The translations under genes were made by a program, and so were the position numbers. This document shows, piece after piece, positions 26,235 to 34,825 of a DNA stretch of 64,000 bases. Within the stretch, counting starts at the first letter, position 1. Every line of letters starts with the position of its first letter. Source of the DNA: Psychrosphaera ytuae. GTDB lineage: Bacteria > Pseudomonadota > Gammaproteobacteria > Enterobacterales > Alteromonadaceae. A model generated the notes under the pieces. That model saw only the letters and a program-made list of their open reading frames with translations. It was not told where the DNA came from and ran no database searches. Location of the stretch: NCBI RefSeq assembly GCF_017638545.1, contig NZ_CP072110.1, positions 2,170,001 to 2,234,000 of the forward strand, given 5' to 3'.

Positions 26235-26840
26235 ATGAATATTAGGTTACTGTGTGTGACTGCCTGTGTGGTTTTATTATCCGCTTGTATGAGTATGCCG
26301 TTAAAGACCATGTACAAAATGAGCCAATTCTCTCCGATGGACATTGAGCCTCAAGGGCTTAGATTAGCGGTTCGAACAGACCAAGGTATTCAACTTCAAA
26401 AAGGGGCCGTGACCATTTCCTTTGGATTTGAATCATTGGGAAATGGAGACCTGGCTGCAGTAAAGGAAGACTACGCCTTTAAGGTTGTGATTTTACCTGA
26501 TGTTAAAACTGGCTTTTCCCCTTTGTTGTTTGACGGTATTGCAGATAATGAGTCAGTAACTGTAATGCAGCTTTCAGAACAAGACGCACAAACCATGGCA
26601 CAAGCGCAGGCACTGATCCGTCAGTACAAAGCTGCTGATGTTGATATTAATGGGTACTTTTCTTTGGGAATGGAAGGAAAGTGCTTTGGAAATATGTCAG
26701 CTTATGAATATTTAGAGGCAGATTTGTTCTTAAAAACCAATACAACCGAAGACTACTTTATCTTCATGGAAGACGTAGACATTATCGAGCAAGCGCAAGA
26801 CCACGATATCGATTTAAAGCAGATCAACAAATGTGAGTAG
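26235..26840 (+). CDS. Predicted lipoprotein of unknown function
   Basis: The 201-residue protein begins with a lipoprotein signal peptide whose lipobox is LLSAC (Cys18). Met-Ser follows the Cys, not Asp, so transport to the outer membrane is allowed by the Lol rule. An AAGGAG ribosome site precedes the ATG. The mature part mixes beta strands with acidic segments and ends in a Cys-containing tail (KQINKCE); another Cys lies in EGKCFGNMS. I do not recognise a family. The stop lies four bases from the stop of the convergent Hpt gene. Confidence 0.8.
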   Translation: MNIRLLCVTACVVLLSACMSMPLKTMYKMSQFSPMDIEPQGLRLAVRTDQGIQLQKGAVTISFGFESLGNGDLAAVKEDYAFKVVILPDVKTGFSPLLFDGIADNESVTVMQLSEQDAQTMAQAQALIRQYKAADVDINGYFSLGMEGKCFGNMSAYEYLEADLFLKTNTTEDYFIFMEDVDIIEQAQDHDIDLKQINKCE

Positions 26841-26844
26841 GCGT

Positions 26845-27474
26845 TCAGTTTTTAGAGTCAAGGTCGAGCAATGATTGGTACGCTTCTGAATATTCAAACC
26901 GATCGACGAGCTCTAAAACTTGGTCGTATTTTCGATTATTTTGCTCGTGCAATACGCTGCGTAAAATATCGATAAATGGTGAGTTTATATGCTCGTGATG
27001 ATGCAATTTTTGACGTAATTGTCTCAGCAAAACCACAAGATCAGCGTCTTCATCGTTAGAGAGATCATCTTTATTGATTTTATTCAATTCAAGAATATTT
27101 CTGCAATCCACTAGGCTTAATCGCAACACATCAAACAAAGGCGTCATATTAAGGGATTCGATGTCGACCCTCTGTGTAAGTTGCAAATCGAGTTCGGTGC
27201 TTATCTCATGGAGTTTTTGCAGACCTAATGCACCGGACGAGCCTTTAAGTGTGTGGATCAGTATATGTAGCTCTGGGCCATTATTAGTTCTGATGGCTGA
27301 TTCGACATCGTCTCTAAATGTTTCATGTTGTTGAATAAACATTTCTAGCACAACCAGAAATGTTTCGGGCTGATTGAGGTGAGTCACCGTCGCCAGCTCA
27401 GGTTGCATGACGTTGAGAGACGATGGGTAGTTCACCGTGGTAGTAGGTTGATCTGCAGATTTAGTTCCGCTCAT
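26845..27474 (-). CDS. Free-standing histidine phosphotransfer (Hpt) protein
   Basis: The 209-residue soluble protein contains an Hpt domain (about residues 35-125) with the phosphoacceptor motif LIHTLKGSSGALG (His74). A second helical region of about 80 residues follows and has no recognised domain. Hpt proteins relay phosphate from a hybrid kinase receiver to a response regulator. It is 58 bases downstream of a REC-GGDEF gene in the same direction. The hybrid kinase at 31463-34363 ends in a receiver without an Hpt, so this protein is a natural candidate relay partner, but that link is inferred from proximity. Confidence 0.85.
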   Translation of the reverse strand: MSGTKSADQPTTTVNYPSSLNVMQPELATVTHLNQPETFLVVLEMFIQQHETFRDDVESAIRTNNGPELHILIHTLKGSSGALGLQKLHEISTELDLQLTQRVDIESLNMTPLFDVLRLSLVDCRNILELNKINKDDLSNDEDADLVVLLRQLRQKLHHHEHINSPFIDILRSVLHEQNNRKYDQVLELVDRFEYSEAYQSLLDLDSKN

Positions 27475-27532
27475 ATACTTTACCTAAACAATAAACACGG
27501 ATTGGGTTGCCCTGAAGTGTAGCAAAATTTTC

Positions 27533-28459
27533 CTAAATAGCCGCCAACCACTCTCTACTAGCGATTTGATTACGACCAGATTGTTTGGCTCGATATAGCA
27601 TAGAATCGGAGTCTTCGATGAGCTCTTTGACCTTGTACTCACAATAACGTGTGTCACTTATACCAATACTTAACGTTACATAATCACTGATAGAAGAATA
27701 TTCGTGAGGAATCGCACATTCTTGCAAACTTTTTCTAAGCTTTTCGGCAAACACATGTGCACCACTCGTTCCGGTGTTGTAGAGAATAATAGCGAACTCT
27801 TCACCACCGATTCGAAATGAAAAATCAGAAGGGCGGCGACATTCTTTGATAATACACTGAGCAACGTCTCGTAAACACCTATCACCTTGCGGGTGACCAT
27901 AGTTATCGTTATAAGGTTTAAAGAAGTCGATATCTAATGTTAGTAAAGAAACGGGTAAACCTTCGCGCTGACCGCGTTTTATTTCACGTTCGATTTGTTC
28001 ATCAAAAGCACGGCGGTTGCCAAGTTCTGTTAATGCGTCCACTTTTGCAAAATGTGACAGCAACTTGGTTTTGCGTAGTTGTTGTAACTGTAGCTTAACT
28101 CGCGCAATTAAAACGTGTGGATTAACGGGCTTGTAAATATAGTCGTTGGCACCAACCGACAAGCCTTCTGCTTCTTTTTCATTACTGTGATGACCAGTCA
28201 TAAACACGATACTGAGTTCGTCACTAAACTCTTTCATTGAGCGGATTTCTCGGCAAATATCTATGCCGTTGCCGTCGGGTAAATTGATATCGAGTAAAAT
28301 CAGATCTATAGGATTAGAATCGAGAACAGAAAATGCCTCGGCACGAGTTTTTGCAACAAATAAATTGTAGTCTGGGTTATTGAGGTGATTTGATATGAGC
28401 TTCAGCTGAATGGGATCATCATCTACAATCAGGATTTGCGCTTTTTTTTGTTGTTCCAT
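27533..28459 (-). CDS. Response-regulator diguanylate cyclase (REC-GGDEF)
   Basis: An N-terminal receiver domain (ILIVDDDPIQLKLI; phosphoacceptor Asp57 in ILLDINLPDGNG, counted from MEQQKK) is joined to a GGDEF domain. The GGDEF domain has an intact GGEEF active site (FRIGGEEFAIIL) and an inhibitory RxxD site five residues before it (RPSD). It should make c-di-GMP when phosphorylated and be product-inhibited. I give the ATG at 28459. A TTG four codons earlier (28471) has AAGGG at good spacing and may be the true start, and the frame extends further to 28492. It pairs with the Hpt gene directly downstream. Confidence 0.92.
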   Translation of the reverse strand: MEQQKKAQILIVDDDPIQLKLISNHLNNPDYNLFVAKTRAEAFSVLDSNPIDLILLDINLPDGNGIDICREIRSMKEFSDELSIVFMTGHHSNEKEAEGLSVGANDYIYKPVNPHVLIARVKLQLQQLRKTKLLSHFAKVDALTELGNRRAFDEQIEREIKRGQREGLPVSLLTLDIDFFKPYNDNYGHPQGDRCLRDVAQCIIKECRRPSDFSFRIGGEEFAIILYNTGTSGAHVFAEKLRKSLQECAIPHEYSSISDYVTLSIGISDTRYCEYKVKELIEDSDSMLYRAKQSGRNQIASREWLAAI

Positions 28460-28534
28460 TTTTCTTTTCAAGCAGTTACCCTTTGCAAACAAGCATACGT
28501 CCCGACTTTAGTCATTGCAACTTAAAGTTAAGAG

Positions 28535-28801
28535 TCACTTTGACTTGTGCTTGTATTGGGTAGCGCAATATCCTCGACTGACATCTTTTGACCTCAAATG
28601 TAAATGTTTGGTTTTTCGACCAGAAACCCTGGCTCGCCAATTCTTAAAAGTTTTTTGTTTAAGTTCTTTGCGCATTAACTTTATTGTCTGAGATTCGGTA
28701 AGCCCATATTCATCATAAATTGCTTCAAATGGGGTTCTGTCCTCCCAAGCCATTTCAATAATTCGCGAAGTTATTTCGGCATCGAGCTTTTGGTGTGTCA
28801 T
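28535..28801 (-). CDS. TIGR03643 family small protein (DUF2805-like)
   Basis: The 88-residue basic protein has a conserved N-terminal half with IIEMAWEDRTPFEAIYDEYG and TESQTIKLMRKELK. These match the TIGR03643/DUF2805 family, which has a helix-turn-helix flavour and unknown function. The C-terminal half is Arg/Lys/His-rich and may bind nucleic acid. The ATG at 28801 is chosen; an upstream in-frame TTG at 28819 adds six residues. It starts 18 bases after the ABC1-kinase stop on the same strand, so the two are probably co-transcribed. Confidence 0.85.
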   Translation of the reverse strand: MTHQKLDAEITSRIIEMAWEDRTPFEAIYDEYGLTESQTIKLMRKELKQKTFKNWRARVSGRKTKHLHLRSKDVSRGYCATQYKHKSK

Positions 28802-28819
28802 GGTCTTTTTCTCTATCAA

Positions 28820-30133
28820 TTAGTCTGTTAAATAAGGTGCAAACAGTTGTTGGACTGGGACTTTCACTTCTAGCCTTGCGGCAATTAAGTATAGCCCTGC
28901 CAATTTCCTATGGATGAACATCGCATCGACTGGTGGGGTGTGCCAGTACCCCTGTTTCATACTGAGCTCTAATCCCATATCTTTTATCTGGCTTGCTAAC
29001 TCACTTTTTCCGAAGTCAAAATAATCACAACGCAGTGGTGTGGTTGCCAACATAAACATTGATACGACGGTTTCAATCTGCTGTTCTGGAATGTCATTTT
29101 GAAAAAAGCCAATGGCTTTGGCTGCATCAATTACTTGTTGCTTGTTGTTATTTGTAGCGGCGCTCAATAACTGTCTGTAGCCTTCTGAAACAGCAAGGGG
29201 AATGTCTCTTGTCGCGCCAAAATCCAACAGCTGTATGGTTGATGTTCTTGGATCGTAAAGATAATTTGCGAAATTAGGATCTGATTGCATTTGACGGAAT
29301 TCGAATAGCTCTTCAAAAAACAGTGCCAACAAGGTCGAGATGATATGTTCGCGATGGGATTGGTCTAGCTCAGTACAAGAAGCTAAGCTCATCCCTTCCA
29401 AATACTCCATAGTGATAATGTGTTGTGTGGTCAGCGCGTCATATACTTTGGGGACTGTAATGTCCTTTCTGTGTTGTAAGGCTGAATAAAAATCCTTGAG
29501 GTGCTTGGCTTCTAACTTGTAATCAGCTTCGACGTTGAGTTGCCTTTTTACTTCTTCTAAGGTCGGAACCAAATCAACCTCTTTTGGAATAAGACGTGAT
29601 ACGGCGAGTAGAGTTGCGACATTGTCTACATCGCTATTAATGCTATTCGCAATGCCTGGGTACTGAACTTTCACTGCTAATTGTCGGCCATCGGCCAATG
29701 TTGCTTTGTGTACCTGACCTATTGATGCTGCAGCAAACGGGCGTAAATCAAAGTAGCTGAAGTTATCTATCCAGTTCTTTCCAAGTTCACTTTCCATAAC
29801 GCCAATGAGTTGTTTGTGCGGCATTGGTGTTGCTTTGTTGCGGAGCTGTTCTAATAACCCGGACAATTCAGGAGGTAGTAATTCACCTGCATCCATGGAT
29901 AGTAATTGACCAAGCTTCATCGCCGCACCTCTCAAGTGCGATAGTTTGTCAGCAAGCGCTTTTATATTCTTTGGTTGTAAAACGAGTGCGCCATAACTTC
30001 GCTTATCGCCGCGCGACAAATCTTTAACCCGATCGGCAATCACGTTGGTCATAACGTTTCCAGCTAACCCGCCTATATTCACGAGGCGTGCGAGTCTACC
30101 GGTAGGTACTTTACGAGTGTTATCACTAGCCAT
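28820..30133 (-). CDS. ABC1/UbiB-family atypical kinase
   Basis: The 437-residue protein shows the ABC1 (UbiB/ADCK/COQ8) hallmarks: the KxGQ motif (RGAAMKLGQLLSMD), an Ala-rich loop replacing the usual Gly-rich one (FAAASIGQVHKA), the ion-pair Lys in LAVKVQYPG, QSDPNFANYL for the catalytic loop and LLDFGATRD in place of DFG. These atypical kinases/ATPases support quinone and lipid metabolism. This protein lacks the C-terminal membrane helices of true UbiB and is shorter (546 in E. coli), so it is a paralogue rather than UbiB. It is followed directly by the TIGR03643 gene. Confidence 0.9.
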   Translation of the reverse strand: MASDNTRKVPTGRLARLVNIGGLAGNVMTNVIADRVKDLSRGDKRSYGALVLQPKNIKALADKLSHLRGAAMKLGQLLSMDAGELLPPELSGLLEQLRNKATPMPHKQLIGVMESELGKNWIDNFSYFDLRPFAAASIGQVHKATLADGRQLAVKVQYPGIANSINSDVDNVATLLAVSRLIPKEVDLVPTLEEVKRQLNVEADYKLEAKHLKDFYSALQHRKDITVPKVYDALTTQHIITMEYLEGMSLASCTELDQSHREHIISTLLALFFEELFEFRQMQSDPNFANYLYDPRTSTIQLLDFGATRDIPLAVSEGYRQLLSAATNNNKQQVIDAAKAIGFFQNDIPEQQIETVVSMFMLATTPLRCDYFDFGKSELASQIKDMGLELSMKQGYWHTPPVDAMFIHRKLAGLYLIAARLEVKVPVQQLFAPYLTD

Positions 30134-30300
30134 GGGTTTGAATTGGACTCCAATAATTTTGTTTTCACTGATTTAGTACGTCGATAAGTAAAGGTTAGCT
30201 CAATCTTCGCAGGGGTAGAGAACAGAATTCCCTGTCCTTTAATTCTTCCCCTAATGCAGAAATCTTGTTTATACTTGAACAAAAATTAACGAGTTTGAAT

Positions 30301-31476
30301 ATGCTTAAGCGTTTGTTGCCTCTTGCCTTTTTACTATTACTGCCTCAATTTGGTTGGGCACAAAGTACCGTTAAAATCGGGTTAGATGCCGACATGTCTG
30401 CGGTCGCTCAAGAAGGTGGCGTTGCAATTGAGCGTGGAGCTCAATTAGCCATTGACGAAATAAATCAAGCTGGTGGATTACTTGGCAAACGACTTGAACT
30501 AATTATAAAAGATCACAAAGGAAATCCGGCTCGTGGCCGATATAACGTGAAGCACTTGGTCAAAGAGGATGGGCTTTTAGCTATCTTAGGTGGTGTGCAT
30601 ACTCCAGTTGTGCTTCAGGAATTGGAGTTGATTCATCAGTATGGAGTGCCTTTTTTAGTGCCTTGGGCAGCAGGCACACCAATAGTAGATAATGGCTTTG
30701 ATCCTAATTTTGTTTTCAGAGTGTCGGTGCGAGACGCTGAGGCCGCAACAGTTATGTTGCTTCATGCAAAAAAGCAAGGTCACAAAAAGGTAGGTCTACT
30801 CTTGGAGCAAACCGGTTGGGGGCGCTCAAACGAGAAGTCGATGTTAAGAGCTGCCGAGCAGTTTGGTGTAGAGGTAAGTCAAATCTCTTGGTTTAACTGG
30901 CGCCAACCTTCAATGATTAAAGAAATTGAAAGAATTAAAGAAAGTGGCGCTACGGCGGCACTGTTAGTTGCAAACGCACCTGAGGGAGCGGTTATCGTCA
31001 AGGAAGTTGCCGAACATGCGAGTCAGGACTTGGCGATTATTTCTCATTGGGGGATAGTCGGCGGAGAGTTTGTCAAACAAGTGGGGTTACCGACTCTAGG
31101 CAAGGTGGACCTGTCTGTTTTACAAACATACAGCTTTGCTAAACCTTATAATAAGGCACTTAATAACCGTGTATTGGAAGCTTACCGCTCTAAGTATGAG
31201 GCGGATATACAACCCGAAGCAATACCTGGCGCGGTGGGTGTGGCTCATGCTTATGATTTAGTCAAAATGTTAGCAAAAGCGGTAGAAGCTTCAGGCTCAC
31301 TAGAATGGAATAAAGTTAGAGAGTCACTTAAAACGATGAAGTCGTTTGACGGATTATTAAAAACATACTTACAACCTTTTTCAGAGTCGCAGGATGCATT
31401 ATTAGCGCCCGATTACATGATGATGGAATACAATGAGATGGGTCACCTAATCCCAACAGACAATGCTGAAAAATAG
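30301..31476 (+). CDS. Periplasmic binding protein (Leu/Ile/Val-type) coupled to a sensor kinase
   Basis: The 391-residue protein has a signal peptide (ending at FGWAQ) and a type-1 periplasmic binding fold of the branched-chain amino-acid/Peripla_BP_6 family. The signature GVAIERGAQLAIDEINQAGGLLGKRLEL and a hinge/ligand region around LGGVHTPVVLQELE are visible. The ATG at 30301 follows ACGAG; the frame extends to a TTG at 30265 without a signal-peptide start. No permease or ATPase gene is nearby. Its last 14 bases overlap the start of the hybrid kinase gene, so it is probably a dedicated sensory subunit, as TorT is for TorS or LuxP for LuxQ, rather than a transport component. Confidence 0.9.
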   Translation: MLKRLLPLAFLLLLPQFGWAQSTVKIGLDADMSAVAQEGGVAIERGAQLAIDEINQAGGLLGKRLELIIKDHKGNPARGRYNVKHLVKEDGLLAILGGVHTPVVLQELELIHQYGVPFLVPWAAGTPIVDNGFDPNFVFRVSVRDAEAATVMLLHAKKQGHKKVGLLLEQTGWGRSNEKSMLRAAEQFGVEVSQISWFNWRQPSMIKEIERIKESGATAALLVANAPEGAVIVKEVAEHASQDLAIISHWGIVGGEFVKQVGLPTLGKVDLSVLQTYSFAKPYNKALNNRVLEAYRSKYEADIQPEAIPGAVGVAHAYDLVKMLAKAVEASGSLEWNKVRESLKTMKSFDGLLKTYLQPFSESQDALLAPDYMMMEYNEMGHLIPTDNAEK

Positions 31477-34363
31477 ACCACTATTTAAAATACTCATAAA
31501 GAGGGCGATGCCCAAAGTAATGGCAATGGCTTTGGCCGTTTCTGTTGTGTTGTTTATGAGTTTTTTCTTTTTTATTCAAGATCAGCTCAATAGCCGTCAT
31601 AAGTCTCAATTAGAGCAAATAGAAAACATCGCTGTTACCAACGTTCAAAACATCGTATCTCAGATTTCGAACCTCGCTAGCAACGACCTCATTATCAACA
31701 GTCTCATTGATTTTGAACAACGAGAAAATTACCTGACTGTATTTTTCCAATCATTAAAAATAACGGACTCTGACGACGTTGCGATTGGATTTTTAGACTT
31801 TAGTGGCGAACCAATTGTTGTTAATAACTGGTCACTTTTTGAAATGAACCGCGATCACTTCAGCTGGAAAAGCGAGGTGTTTGAGCAGCGTCAGATTAAT
31901 ATTGATATATCCAAACACGGTGTGTTGATTGCCGCGCCAGTGTTGTATGGTGAGTCACCCGAAGGTGCAATTGTTATATACATAAAAAGACTACAGGATG
32001 TTTTATCCTACAGTTCGAGCTTGGGCACACAAGTATTGGTCGATGAAGAATACAAAGTCATGTATAGCTCGAATGTCGATTTTTTACCGATTGGTGAAAC
32101 GGTAAGTCGTCAGCTTTTAGCCAGTTCGTTTTATGTTAAAGCGGAAGGGCGCTGGTGGCGTTCGGTAAGTATTGAGCCTCTAACTCAAGCTTACCGAGAT
32201 GTATTACAGCTATTTGTAATGGTGTTTTTTTTACTGTTGGTGGTGATATTTGCCACCAACTACAGTGCTCGTATTTCGGCACGTATCGCCAGCCAAGCTT
32301 TGACACAGCTAAGAGATAGCATTGCTGAAGCATCTCAAGGACGCAGCCAAATTAATCAGCCGATCAGTCGCCGAGAGCCAAGCGAAATCGTCGCGATCAA
32401 AACTTCGTTTAATCACTTGCTTCACGATTTATTAAATACATCTTTGTCTCGAGACCGGTTCGAAAGCGTCATAAATTCAATGTCAGAGCCTCTACTAGTA
32501 TTGGATTTAGACTACAACTTAGTACTTCAAAACAACAGTATGTTTGAGCTGAGTGAAGAGTTTAGGTTGGCGTTACCCAGAGATTTTAGGACTCTTTTTC
32601 CTGAGCAATCATGGGCAGATTTAACCCAACAAAAACTCATTGAAATTGATTACAGCCGTTATCATTCGAGTCGTTTGGCAAGTTTGACACTACAATGGCG
32701 ACTCAATCAATACATCAGTGATGGTGAAGTGATTGGATACGTATTAGTTGCAGCTGATCTGACAAGCCAAAAACAAATGGCCTTTGAGTTATCTATTAAA
32801 AACAGAGCAATTGATGAGGCGAGTACCGCTATTGTTATTTCTGATATGCGTGAAAAAGAGCAGCCTGTGGTTTACGCCAACAAAGCGTTCCTAGACTTGA
32901 CAGGTTATGAACTCGACGAAGTAATCGGTGAAAACTGCCGAATGCTACAAGGGCCCAAAACGGACCCTAAAAAACGTGCGAGAATATCAAAAGCCATCAA
33001 AAACAGAGAGGACTTAGAAATTACGCTTATCAACTACAAAAAAAGTGGTAAGCCTTTCTCGTGTAATTTGACCTTAAGTCCAATCATCAATGAAGCGGAT
33101 GAATTGACCCATTACATTGGATTTCAGCATGATGTTACGGAGCAACAACGCACAGCAGCATATCTGAAAAAAGCCAAAGAGCGTGCTGAGCAGTCTGCCA
33201 AAATGAAATCAGAGTTTTTAGCTAGTATGAGTCATGAGATCCGAACCCCAATGAATGGGGTTATTGGCACGCTTAGTTTGATGTTGAAAGAAGATCTCAA
33301 TGACCAACAATACGAATACGCTCAGGTTGCGAAAGACAGTGCGGAGTCTTTGTTGTCTCTAATCAATGACATTCTAGACTTTTCAAAAATCGAAGCCGGT
33401 AAATTATCGATGGAAAGCGTTGAGGTTGACCTGAGTTCACTAACGCAATCGGTTTATCGAAGCCTAAAACAAACCGTAAACGAAAAAGACATCGAATTTA
33501 CCCTTGATCTGACCGGACTCAACGATGAGTTTGTTGTGAGCGACAGTAGCCGAATACGTCAGGTTCTCAATAATATAATAGGCAATGCAATTAAGTTTAC
33601 CGAAAAAGGCAAAGTCGATATCAAGGCAACGACCAAACGATTAAACAATGGCAAAATCGAATGTCGATGGCAGGTGAGTGATACCGGTGTCGGGATCAAA
33701 AAAGATCGGATGAAATCGATATTTGATGCCTTCACACAAGCAGATTCGTCGACCACTCGAGAATTTGGCGGTACGGGTTTGGGCTTGTCCATATCAAAAC
33801 AGTTGTGTGACTTGATGGGCGGAGACATTGAAATAGAGAGTGAATATGGCGTAGGCAGTACCTTTACTTTTTACATTTTGGCAAAACCGGCCTCTAAAAA
33901 AGTTATCGATAAGCCGTTAGAGGTTCAGCAAAATAATAGTGACTTTGAGCCTATATCATTATCTGCCCTTCTGGTTGAAGACAACATGGTTAATCAAATG
34001 GTCGCCAAAAAAATATTGGCAGATTGTGGGTTATCGGTAGAAGTCGTCGGTAACGGTGAACTCGCTTTAGGAAAATTAAAAAACGTTAAGCGAGAGCAAT
34101 TTGATCTTATTTTTATGGACTGTCACATGCCTGTTATGGATGGTTATGACGCAACACGCGCTATACGCCGTGGTGATGTTGGTGAACACTGGCGTGATGT
34201 TCCTATTATTGCGATGACTGCTAATGCCATGAAAGGCGACAAAGAAAAGTGCCTTGAAGCGGGTATGAGTGATTACACTGCGAAGCCGATTGAAATTGAA
34301 GTATTAAAGTCGCTGCTCTCAGCTTGGCAGACAAAGTTAAAATCCGGTGCTTCTTTTTACTAG
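31463..34363 (+). CDS. LOV-domain hybrid histidine kinase
   Basis: The 966-residue protein has membrane helix 1 at about residues 17-38, a periplasmic sensor, helix 2 at about 247-268 and a HAMP-like linker. A PAS domain (about 330-445) precedes a LOV-type PAS (about 450-570). The LOV domain carries the flavin-adduct motif GENCRMLQG (Cys492), the polar NYKKSGKPFSCNLTLSP strand and the Gln strand YIGFQHDVTE. HisKA follows (SMSHEIRTPMNG, His591), then HATPase with an N box, and a C-terminal receiver (FMDCHMPVMDG, Asp886). It should sense blue light through FMN and a periplasmic signal through the upstream binding protein. It lacks its own Hpt. The start overlaps the binding-protein gene by 14 bases. 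Confidence 0.93.
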   Translation: MLKNRPLFKILIKRAMPKVMAMALAVSVVLFMSFFFFIQDQLNSRHKSQLEQIENIAVTNVQNIVSQISNLASNDLIINSLIDFEQRENYLTVFFQSLKITDSDDVAIGFLDFSGEPIVVNNWSLFEMNRDHFSWKSEVFEQRQINIDISKHGVLIAAPVLYGESPEGAIVIYIKRLQDVLSYSSSLGTQVLVDEEYKVMYSSNVDFLPIGETVSRQLLASSFYVKAEGRWWRSVSIEPLTQAYRDVLQLFVMVFFLLLVVIFATNYSARISARIASQALTQLRDSIAEASQGRSQINQPISRREPSEIVAIKTSFNHLLHDLLNTSLSRDRFESVINSMSEPLLVLDLDYNLVLQNNSMFELSEEFRLALPRDFRTLFPEQSWADLTQQKLIEIDYSRYHSSRLASLTLQWRLNQYISDGEVIGYVLVAADLTSQKQMAFELSIKNRAIDEASTAIVISDMREKEQPVVYANKAFLDLTGYELDEVIGENCRMLQGPKTDPKKRARISKAIKNREDLEITLINYKKSGKPFSCNLTLSPIINEADELTHYIGFQHDVTEQQRTAAYLKKAKERAEQSAKMKSEFLASMSHEIRTPMNGVIGTLSLMLKEDLNDQQYEYAQVAKDSAESLLSLINDILDFSKIEAGKLSMESVEVDLSSLTQSVYRSLKQTVNEKDIEFTLDLTGLNDEFVVSDSSRIRQVLNNIIGNAIKFTEKGKVDIKATTKRLNNGKIECRWQVSDTGVGIKKDRMKSIFDAFTQADSSTTREFGGTGLGLSISKQLCDLMGGDIEIESEYGVGSTFTFYILAKPASKKVIDKPLEVQQNNSDFEPISLSALLVEDNMVNQMVAKKILADCGLSVEVVGNGELALGKLKNVKREQFDLIFMDCHMPVMDGYDATRAIRRGDVGEHWRDVPIIAMTANAMKGDKEKCLEAGMSDYTAKPIEIEVLKSLLSAWQTKLKSGASFY

Positions 34364-34407
34364 CCATATGCGCAAACTTCGAGATTACATAACATTGCTG
34401 AATAGTT

Positions 34408-34440
34408 AACAACCTTGCACAGGTCTTGTGCAAGGTTGTT
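34408..34440 (+). terminator. Strong terminator after the LOV kinase gene
   Basis: A perfect 14-base inverted repeat (34408-34421 and 34427-34440) with a five-base loop ends in GTTGTTTTAC. It lies 45 bases after the kinase stop and before the small gene at 34620. Confidence 0.85.
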
Positions 34441-34619
34441 TTACTTCTCCCCTTAAAAGTGCACAAAACGGTCACTCAACCGTTACCTAAAATTCACATT
34501 TCTTATCCTATCAGTGACCTATACTCATTTGCGCAGACGGGCACAGTTCTTTCATTGCTCTTAATTCCAAACGATTTATCGAGTTGATTACGTTTACAGT
34601 ACATACCGGAGAAAACGTT

Positions 34620-34811
34620 ATGCGAGGTCTAAAAGAGTTATTTCAAGAAGCGGCTAATGAGTTTTATCAATTAACTCATCTTGGAGTGAGTCAGTTTGAT
34701 ATGGACGCCGAACAACTCAAGTCCGACATCGATTTAGATTTATTTGGTGAAGAAAGCCGTCATCTTCTGGAAACAAAAAAGAAAAAGCTAGGTCGCGATT
34801 ATACAACCTAG
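34620..34811 (+). CDS. Small acidic-basic hypothetical protein (63 aa)
   Basis: The ATG at 34620 has GGAG eight bases upstream, and the frame runs 63 codons. An upstream in-frame codon at 34584 lacks a ribosome site. The product (MRGLKELFQEAANEFYQLTH...) is mostly helical: an amphipathic N-terminus, an acidic middle (DMDAEQLKSDIDLDLFGEE) and a Lys-rich end (ETKKKKLG). I do not recognise a family. It sits between a strong terminator and a convergent PEP-CTERM-like gene, so it would have its own promoter. Confidence 0.6.
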   Translation: MRGLKELFQEAANEFYQLTHLGVSQFDMDAEQLKSDIDLDLFGEESRHLLETKKKKLGRDYTT

Positions 34812-34825
34812 CAGTCGATGGCCTG

